Shown: in pieces, positions 1 to 4,408 of the stretch
Layout of the letters: each line of letters begins with the position of its first letter
Position numbering within the stretch: position 1 is the first letter of the stretch
NCBI GenBank assembly: GCA_020628265.1
Contig: JAHDFG010000070.1
Location: forward strand, 3,962-9,319
Source: Pseudooctadecabacter sp.
GTDB lineage: Bacteria; Pseudomonadota; Alphaproteobacteria; Rhodobacterales; Rhodobacteraceae
DNA: 5,358 nt
Direction of reading: 5' to 3'
Notes under the pieces: generated by a model
Seen by the model: only the letters and a program-made list of their open reading frames with translations
Database searches by the model: none
Told to the model about the DNA's origin: nothing
Made by a program: the position numbers and the translations under genes

Positions 1-536
1 CCGGGCGTTGTCCGGATCAAGGTCACACCTTGAGGAAGAGCAACCTCCCCGATCCCAGCTTGCAGGGCCGACCCATCCATATCCAGATCATCTGGATCGG
101 CCTGCCCCAACAAGAGCAGCGCCTTACCTTGACGTGCGGACAGGATGCGTACCAGACTGTCAACGGACAGCCCTACCTCGTCGACCGTAAACAGGTCCGG
201 CGTCGTCGCTTCCGCCGTCAAGAGCCATGTGCGCGTTCCGTCGGTGACAAAGTGCCCTGTCAAAGCGACCAAGAGCCGGTCCGCATCAACCAGATCCGCC
301 TGAAACGCGGCGGCGAGGTCCTTGACCGCGTCCACCCGACCGTTGGACCGCGCTGCAACGACAAAACCCAGACCTTCCAGATCAGTGCGGGCAGACAGAA
401 TATCGTCTGCACCCCGAACACGATCCAGTTGCTCATACCGTTCCTGACCCAGCAAAAGCGCTGCGTCTTGCGCGGCAGCTGGACTTGCCAGCAGAGAGGT
501 GGACAGCAGGAGGGAGCTCAGAATACGGGACGGCAT
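1..536 (-). CDS. Exported caspase-like (peptidase C14-type) protein lacking the catalytic cysteine; N-terminal part, runs off the left edge
   Basis: The frame opens at ATG 536-534 and stays open for 178 codons to the edge. An AAAGGA ribosome site (plus-strand 543-548) lies 6 nt upstream of the start. Residues 1-22 form a signal peptide (Arg4, a Leu/Ser-rich core, then SPAAA before Gln23), so the mature protein is probably periplasmic. The rest follows the caspase p20 order: a first strand ALLLGQERYE (25-35), a GADD helix (42-45), DLEGLGFVV (52-60), a helix, then LLVALTGHF (88-96) with His95 where the caspase 'GHG' histidine sits, and LLTAEA (105-110). The strand that normally ends in the nucleophile (consensus D-x-C) reads LLLLGQAD (140-147) with no Cys; the visible part contains no Cys at all. 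I infer a non-catalytic caspase fold, perhaps a binding or scaffold protein. Any C-terminal domain lies outside the window. The gene diverges from the one at 675 and shares its promoter region. The gene is well supported; the family assignment is moderately so, as it rests on pattern alone. Confidence 0.8.
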   Translation of the reverse strand, partial: MPSRILSSLLLSTSLLASPAAAQDAALLLGQERYEQLDRVRGADDILSARTDLEGLGFVVAARSNGRVDAVKDLAAAFQADLVDADRLLVALTGHFVTDGTRTWLLTAEATTPDLFTVDEVGLSVDSLVRILSARQGKALLLLGQADPDDLDMDGSALQAGIGEVALPQGVTLIRTTP

Positions 537-604
537 GGCGGGTCCTTTCGTTGACATGCTACGATTTTGGGGTAGGCCTGCGCGCTATCCAATATCACCG
601 CGAC

Positions 605-630
605 GGAACGCGGCATTGCATTTAAACGTT
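605..630 (+). promoter_or_regulatory. ECF/EcfG-type stress promoter for the gene at 675
   Basis: GGAAC at 605-609 and CGTT at 627-630 are separated by 17 bp, an exact match to the alphaproteobacterial EcfG general-stress consensus (GGAAC-N16/17-CGTT). A start site near 637 would leave a leader of about 38 nt before the ATG at 675. Other ECF sigma factors also use an AAC-type -35 and CGT-type -10, so the particular sigma factor is inferred. Not all Rhodobacterales carry the PhyR-NepR-EcfG system. The -10 overlaps the -10 of the opposing promoter at 625-650. Confidence 0.65.
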
Positions 631-650
631 ATCTTGGCGATCTGAGTTCC
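625..650 (-). promoter_or_regulatory. ECF/EcfG-type stress promoter for the caspase-like gene, face to face with the plus-strand one
   Basis: Read on the minus strand, GGAAC lies at 650-646 and CGTT at 628-625, again exactly 17 bp apart. A start site near 618 would give a leader of about 82 nt to the ATG at 536. Its -10 shares the palindrome AACGTT (625-630) with the plus-strand promoter, and its -35 lies just downstream of that promoter's predicted start. RNA polymerase therefore could probably occupy only one of the two at a time. The consensus is established for EcfG; its use here is inferred. Confidence 0.62.
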
Positions 651-674
651 ACACGCAAGACACCGGTTGTTTCA

Positions 675-1520
675 ATGCCCTACACCGCCGACTTTTCGCC
701 AGACGCTCTGGAAGCGCGCATCACTGTCCATGAGGCCGCGCAGATCATCGAAATCGACTTCACCGGATTGCGGTTCGAAACGACGACGGACGTGAACGCG
801 TTCTACGATTTTGTCGAAGCGCGGATTGGCGAAACCGGAGAGCCGCTGTGGTTCTTTATGGTCAACACCCAAGATTACCGTGTCGACAGCGACGCATGGT
901 TTGCCTTTACCCGCAGGGGGCGTGATCTGAACGAAGGGCACGGAATGAAGACCGTGCGCTATGATGCGGACCCCGCCACGCTGAAACAGATCGCGTTGGC
1001 CAAAGGCACCGACCGCGAGAACCCGAACCTCTTCGGGTCTCGGGAGGAGGCACTGACGCATCTGAAGTCCCTGCCGTCCAAACGGCGTGAACGTCTGGCC
1101 CATGCCCCGAACTTCACCAAGGAAGTCTTCCTACGGCGGCTGCATTTCGACCATGACGCAGGCATTCTTGAGGTTGATCTAAGCGGCATGGACATCCAGC
1201 ACAGCCGCGACGTGAACGATCTGCACAACTGGACCGAAGAGGCCATTCGCGCGACGCGGCACAAGTGGTGGCTGGTGTTCAACTACGAAGGCACGCGTAT
1301 CCAGTCGGCCGCTTGGGTGCAGTTCTCACTCCGGTCCGAAGAATTCAACAAGACCTATTCGATGGGCTCTGTCCGCTACGCCATGGGGTCGGAAACCGAG
1401 GCCGACAAACGCCTGCGCTACGAAGCAAAGACAACCCGTCCCAACATCCGCAACACGAGAGAGGAAGCCATCGAACGGCTTGAGGAAATGCGCGCGGAAT
1501 ATGCGGCGGCCAAGGGTTAG
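675..1520 (+). CDS. Unrecognised protein with two tandem copies of a ~120-residue domain, possibly STAS/SpoIIAA-like
   Basis: This is a complete 281-residue soluble protein with no signal peptide or membrane segment, so probably cytoplasmic. The two halves align with an offset of 139-140 residues. IIEIDFTGL (24-32) matches ILEVDLSGM (164-172), and DVN (39-41) matches DVN (179-181). W59 to W75 matches W198 to W214 (both ending AW), VRY 94-96 matches VRY 233-235, and PN..SREEA (117-126) matches PN..TREEA (256-265). The pattern of an acidic beta strand, a helix, a second hydrophobic strand ending in Asn and a final helix recalls the STAS/SpoIIAA fold of anti-sigma antagonists. I cannot point to a conserved phosphorylatable Ser, so this is a fold guess, not a function. 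ATG 675 is the first start after the ECF-type promoter, but no convincing Shine-Dalgarno sequence precedes it. The stop TAG overlaps the stop of the convergent gene at 1517. The gene is certain; its role is unknown. Confidence 0.88.
   Translation: MPYTADFSPDALEARITVHEAAQIIEIDFTGLRFETTTDVNAFYDFVEARIGETGEPLWFFMVNTQDYRVDSDAWFAFTRRGRDLNEGHGMKTVRYDADPATLKQIALAKGTDRENPNLFGSREEALTHLKSLPSKRRERLAHAPNFTKEVFLRRLHFDHDAGILEVDLSGMDIQHSRDVNDLHNWTEEAIRATRHKWWLVFNYEGTRIQSAAWVQFSLRSEEFNKTYSMGSVRYAMGSETEADKRLRYEAKTTRPNIRNTREEAIERLEEMRAEYAAAKG
1016..1042 (+). other. Strong hairpin inside the coding region
   Basis: ACCCGAA (1021-1027) and TTCGGGT (1032-1038) pair perfectly around the loop CCTC. CGAG (1016-1019) and CTCG (1039-1042) extend the stem past one bulged A (1020). 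It sits at the end of the first domain repeat of the gene at 675, over codons for the ENPNLFGSRE stretch. The purine run GGGAGGAGG follows immediately (1042-1050). No T-run follows, so it is not an intrinsic terminator. It may simply reflect codon choice. Confidence 0.4.
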
Positions 1521-1939
1521 GCGCGCAACCGGCGTACTACGGCACTGGCAAAGGTCAGGCACAGGAACGCGGACAGGAAGGCTGGCAAACCGAGCAATCC
1601 GGTGATGACCGCCACTTCTGTCAGGTTCTGGTTGATCGGGCGCCCTATCTCATCCCAAAGCAACCAACCCCAAAACGCCGTCGGGCATGCCATGATCAGC
1701 GTCATACCGATATCCATTCGGCCAAGGGTGCCGTCGCGCAGGCGCGGCAGATAGACCAATGCCAGAAACGGCGTCAGCGCGAGGGCGAGCATAGCCCCCA
1801 CAAAAAGCACCATCTCGGGGTCGCGGGTGATGCCAGCGCCCATGAAAACCAACATCAGGAACGTATAGAACGCAGCGTAGGCCGCCAGCAGCCAAGCTGC
1901 GATTTTCGGGTAAAGAAGATTTGGTTGTTCTGGCATCAT
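1517..1939 (-). CDS. Small four-helix integral membrane protein, function unknown
   Basis: This is a 140-residue, highly hydrophobic protein that I do not recognise. Likely membrane helices are at about residues 13-36, 42-64, 75-95 and 107-130. Charged links include ITRDPE (37-42), PRLRDGTLGRMD (65-76) and WDEIGRPINQN (95-105), and the tail RRLRA is basic. The positive-inside rule would place the 65-76 loop and the C-terminus in the cytoplasm. Two ATG codons stand in tandem (1939 and 1936). A weak GAAAGA ribosome site lies 6 nt before the first, and either could start the protein. The gene diverges from the saccharopine dehydrogenase gene. It converges on the duplicated-domain gene with overlapping stops: TTAG at 1517-1520 supplies TAA on this strand and TAG on the other. 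No catalytic motif or transporter signature is visible. Confidence 0.8.
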   Translation of the reverse strand: MMPEQPNLLYPKIAAWLLAAYAAFYTFLMLVFMGAGITRDPEMVLFVGAMLALALTPFLALVYLPRLRDGTLGRMDIGMTLIMACPTAFWGWLLWDEIGRPINQNLTEVAVITGLLGLPAFLSAFLCLTFASAVVRRLRA

Positions 1940-2000
1940 CTCGGGTCTTTCACGTTGAAAGGATTATGCATGGAACATCCCTGCAGAATAGGTGACGGTT

Positions 2001-2033
2001 GTGCAGGCCCGGTGCAGGCCGAGCGCAGGTTTG
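2001..2033 (+). repeat. Three 11-bp tandem repeats in the divergent intergenic region
   Basis: The units start at 2001, 2012 and 2023. The first two share GTGCAGGCC exactly, and the third reads GCGCAGG and then diverges. A period of 11 bp is close to one helical turn, so a protein could bind all copies on one face of the DNA. The array ends 16 nt before the start codon at 2050, just ahead of its AAAGGA ribosome site (2037-2042). It lies in the 110-bp region (1940-2049) between a membrane-protein gene and a saccharopine dehydrogenase gene. I see no convincing sigma-70 promoter on either strand there. An operator or leader role is inference. Confidence 0.4.
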
Positions 2034-2049
2034 AAGAAAGGACCCCGCC

Positions 2050-3081
2050 ATGCTGATCTGGATGCGACATGAGCCCCGCAACAACGAAGCCCGCGCGCCG
2101 CTGGTGCCCGAGGGGGCAGCACGGATGGTCGCGAAAGGCTGGCGCGTGGTGGTCGAGGACAGCCCGACGCGGTGCATCCCGACACAGGCTTACGTGGACG
2201 TTGGGTGTGAAGTTGCGGGCACTGGCGCATGGGTCGAGGCCCCTGATGATGCAATCATCCTTGGTCTGAAAGAACTGCCCGACGATGGCACACCCCTGCG
2301 TCATCGTCACATCATGTTCGGGCACGCATACAAAGGACAGGCGGCGGGGCCTGCGTTGCTGGCGCGGTTTCAAGCGGGGGGCGGGACGCTACTGGACCTC
2401 GAATATCTGGTGGATCAGACAGGCCGACGCGTCGCGGCCTTTGGCTATTGGGCGGGGTTTGCGGGGGCGGCTTTGTCGGTGATGGCTTGGGGCGCGCAAC
2501 AACAGGGGAAAACGCTGGCGCGGCAAGAAGCCTACGGGTCAGCCGATGCAATGGTCGAGGCCGCACGAGACGGGATCGACGGCGTCCCCAGCGCACTCAT
2601 CATCGGGGCTTTGGGCCGCGTGGGCAGCGGGGCGGCGGACCTGTGCAAACGGGTTGGAATTGATCCCATCTGTTGGGACATGGCCGAGACAGCGCACGGC
2701 GGCCCGTTTCCCGAGGTTCTGGCGACGGATATCTTCCTGAACTGCATCCTCGCCTCGCCGGACGTGCCGGTCTTTGTGCCCAAGGATGCACCGACGATGG
2801 CCCGCGCGTTGCGGGTTATCGGGGACATCGCCTGCGATCCGGACAGCGCCTACAACCCTGTGCCTGTCTATGACGAAGCTACGTCGTGGGAGGCGCCGGT
2901 GAAGCGGGTGCATGGTGATCCGGCGCTGGACGTTATGGCGATTGATAATCTGCCATCCCTGTTGCCGGTCGAAAGCACAGAAGACTTCGCAGCCCAACTA
3001 CTCCCGCACCTTCTGGCGCTAGATACGGATGACACGGGCGTCTGGGGACGGGCGGACGCGACGTTCCGCGCCCACACATAA
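2050..3081 (+). CDS. lys1: Saccharopine dehydrogenase (NAD+, L-lysine-forming), Lys1 family
   Basis: The Lys1 enzyme reversibly converts saccharopine + NAD+ + water to L-lysine + 2-oxoglutarate + NADH in the cytoplasm. Family landmarks are intact. MRHEPRNNEARAPLVP opens the protein. LKELP holds Lys74 and FGHAYKGQ holds His92, matching the yeast Lys77/His96 acid-base pair. GRRVAAFGYWAGFAG (125-139) and the nucleotide-binding loop GALGRVGSG (186-194) follow, then IDNLPSLLP near residues 298-306. The length of 343 residues is slightly short of yeast Lys1 (about 373) but complete. An AAAGGA ribosome site 7 nt upstream supports the ATG at 2050. Bacteria of this group make lysine through diaminopimelate, so I infer a role in lysine breakdown, or a related opine-type reaction. 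No partner gene for the glutamate-forming saccharopine dehydrogenase (Lys9) lies in the window. Its 3' end faces the SDR gene with a 4-bp gap. Three upstream 11-bp repeats may regulate it. Family assignment is firm; physiological direction is not. Confidence 0.93.
   Translation: MLIWMRHEPRNNEARAPLVPEGAARMVAKGWRVVVEDSPTRCIPTQAYVDVGCEVAGTGAWVEAPDDAIILGLKELPDDGTPLRHRHIMFGHAYKGQAAGPALLARFQAGGGTLLDLEYLVDQTGRRVAAFGYWAGFAGAALSVMAWGAQQQGKTLARQEAYGSADAMVEAARDGIDGVPSALIIGALGRVGSGAADLCKRVGIDPICWDMAETAHGGPFPEVLATDIFLNCILASPDVPVFVPKDAPTMARALRVIGDIACDPDSAYNPVPVYDEATSWEAPVKRVHGDPALDVMAIDNLPSLLPVESTEDFAAQLLPHLLALDTDDTGVWGRADATFRAHT
3050..3073. other. GC-rich hairpin at the convergent gene junction, possible two-way transcription brake
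   Basis: GGGCGGA (3050-3056) pairs with TCCGCGCCC (3065-3073) around an 8-nt loop, leaving one unpaired G (3070). It covers the last codons of the saccharopine dehydrogenase gene and begins 12 nt beyond the stop of the convergent SDR gene. No T-run follows on either strand, so it is not a classic intrinsic terminator. It could protect 3' ends or slow polymerase, or be chance in GC-rich DNA. Confidence 0.3.
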
Positions 3082-3085
3082 GGTG

Positions 3086-3820
3086 TTACTTGCCGAAGAT
3101 CCGGTAGTAGGCCCAATCCGGCAGGAACTGGGACAGGCGGAACACCCACGAAAAGAGCATCGGGAAGCTCTTTTTGAAGTGGTCGGTGTTCATGTGGTCG
3201 AACATCGCCGCTGCGGCCTCATCGGGCTGCATCAGGAAGGGCATGTTGAAATCGTTCTTGTCCGTCAGACGGGTCTTGATGAAACCGGGGTTGGCGACCT
3301 GCACGTCAACGCCCGTCCTGCGCAAGTCGGCGTACATGCATTCTGCAAGTGACATCGTGGCCGCCTTGGACGCCGTGTAGCCAATGGAGCCCGGCAAGCC
3401 ACGGAACCCTGTCAGGGACGATGTAATCACGATGTGGCCTTCGTCGCGGTCCACCATCGACGGGACGACCTGCCCCAGCACGCGCATGTAGCCGGTGAAG
3501 TTGATGTCAGCCATGGCGACGGCCTTGTCGGCCTCCCACGCATCCGCGCCGAAGGGCCAGTAGACCCCGGCCAACAGGACAAGCCCGTCGACCTCTCCCA
3601 CAGCCTCGGCCGCGGCTTTGACGCTGTCATCATCGGAGATGTCGATGGTCTGATATGTGGCCTTACCGGGCATATCTGCCACGGCGCTGGCAAGGCTGTC
3701 CTCAGATCGCGCAGACAAGATCACTTCGGCCCCTGCGGCGCTGATCTTTTGCGCCAGTGCTTTGCCCAGACCCTCGCTCGCACCAATGAGCCAATACCGT
3801 TTACCTTGCCACGTCCGCAT
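3086..3820 (-). CDS. Short-chain dehydrogenase/reductase (classical SDR), last gene of the minus-strand operon
   Basis: This is a complete classical SDR of 244 residues, a usual length for the family, acting as an NAD(P)(H)-dependent oxidoreductase. The cofactor loop GASEGLG is at 13-19 and the LLAG motif at 82-85. The structural Asn is at 107 (DINFTG). The catalytic Ser135 (ITSSLTG) and the YTASK motif with Tyr148 and Lys152 are intact, as is NPGFIKT (177-183). Ser36 and Arg38 after the second strand (LSAR) would suit NADPH, but this is a weak hint. The C-terminal stretch (about 217-244, SFPMLFSWVFRLSQFLPDWA) is rich in aromatic and hydrophobic residues and could touch a membrane or a lipid substrate. 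ATG 3820 lies 6 bp after the stop of the DUF3833 gene, and the GGAGAG ribosome site overlaps that gene's last codons, which implies coupled translation. I recall the corresponding R. sphaeroides gene as RSP_1087, in the RpoE-dependent operon. The substrate is unknown. Confidence 0.92.
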   Translation of the reverse strand: MRTWQGKRYWLIGASEGLGKALAQKISAAGAEVILSARSEDSLASAVADMPGKATYQTIDISDDDSVKAAAEAVGEVDGLVLLAGVYWPFGADAWEADKAVAMADINFTGYMRVLGQVVPSMVDRDEGHIVITSSLTGFRGLPGSIGYTASKAATMSLAECMYADLRRTGVDVQVANPGFIKTRLTDKNDFNMPFLMQPDEAAAAMFDHMNTDHFKKSFPMLFSWVFRLSQFLPDWAYYRIFGK

Positions 3821-3826
3821 GTTGTC

Positions 3827-4405
3827 TTACTCTCCAGGTTGCAGGTTTGCTGGCCGCTTGGGCCGCATGGTGGCGACGAGTTCGGCCACCTTGATACCAA
3901 ACTTCCGAAACTGCGATCGGTTCATCACATTTCCATTGGGCGTCATGTACATCCAGTCCGTGGTGGACAGAACATGGCCGCCGGCCTCATCTGTGAGCTT
4001 GATGTTGTAGTTGAGCTGAACAGCGCTGCCTTTCTGCATGCCGGAGCCGACACCGATCACGTCCGGTGCCTCGGCCTGAATGGAACCGTCATTGCCCAGC
4101 GTGAATTTCCATTCGCGGTGCTGGACGTTGCCGCTGTCATAGCGGAACTCTTCCTTCACCGTGCCGATGTTGCCATCCCAGCTGGCGACGAAATCAGCCT
4201 CAAACCGTGAGGTCACGCGGCCAGTGGGGCCGTAAATCACCCCCTCACACTCGATGGGGCCGTTGAAGACTTCCCGCATGTTGAACAAGGGACCATCGGT
4301 GTAGTCGTCGGGCGACTGCGCCATGAAGGACGCAAACCGTCCTTTCAGCAGCAGCAGGGCCAGCACGGCAAGGGCACCGAGCAGCAAAAGGATCGTGGAC
4401 GTCAT
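3827..4405 (-). CDS. DUF3833 family membrane-anchored protein
   Basis: This 192-residue protein has an N-terminal membrane anchor (about residues 4-20, Leu/Ala-rich), followed by Lys21 and Arg23 and then a soluble beta-rich domain. There is no lipobox Cys; the only Cys is at 53, so it is anchored by the helix rather than as a lipoprotein. Features I associate with DUF3833 are FNGPIECEGVIYGPTGRVTSRF (47-68), FVASWDG (72-78), EEFRYDSG (85-92) followed by REW (97-99), and DWMYMTPNGNVMNRSQFRKFG (150-170). The reaction is not known. In the operon it lies between an MFS carrier gene (3-bp gap) and an SDR gene (6-bp gap). GGAGG, 8 nt before the ATG, sits in the last codons of the carrier gene, so translation is probably coupled. 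DUF3833 genes, as I recall, recur beside cyclopropane-fatty-acid-synthase-like, DUF1365, DUF2878 and RpoE-ChrR genes in several proteobacteria, which suggests a role at the membrane in lipid modification. Family call fairly sure; function inferred from context. Confidence 0.85.
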   Translation of the reverse strand: MTSTILLLLGALAVLALLLLKGRFASFMAQSPDDYTDGPLFNMREVFNGPIECEGVIYGPTGRVTSRFEADFVASWDGNIGTVKEEFRYDSGNVQHREWKFTLGNDGSIQAEAPDVIGVGSGMQKGSAVQLNYNIKLTDEAGGHVLSTTDWMYMTPNGNVMNRSQFRKFGIKVAELVATMRPKRPANLQPGE

Positions 4406-4408
4406 TTC

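Noticed and set aside
30..554. Plus-strand open frame of 174 codons
   Set aside because: It is the antisense of the signal-peptide gene on the minus strand (536-1). It has an Arg/Gln-rich composition and no domain pattern, whereas the minus-strand frame has a ribosome site, a signal peptide and a fold pattern.
551..556. Perfect sigma-70 -35 hexamer TTGACA on the plus strand
   Set aside because: No acceptable -10 box follows at 16-18 bp, and it lies in the leader of the minus-strand gene rather than at a sensible distance before 675.
672..1103. Minus-strand open frame of 143 codons
   Set aside because: It lies wholly opposite the duplicated-domain gene, whose internal repeat proves the plus-strand frame is the coding one.
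1972..1976. A further GGAAC upstream of the saccharopine dehydrogenase gene
   Set aside because: No CGTT lies 16-17 bp downstream. The nearest similar sequence, CGGTT at 1996, is 19 bp away, so it is not an EcfG-type promoter.
1936..2373. Minus-strand open frame of 145 codons reaching into the Lys1-type gene
   Set aside because: It covers the intergenic region and the antisense of the dehydrogenase start, with His/Pro/Arg-rich low-information composition.
3434..4210. Plus-strand open frame of 258 codons
   Set aside because: It runs opposite both the SDR and DUF3833 genes and across their junction; its translation shows no family motifs, whereas both minus-strand genes do.
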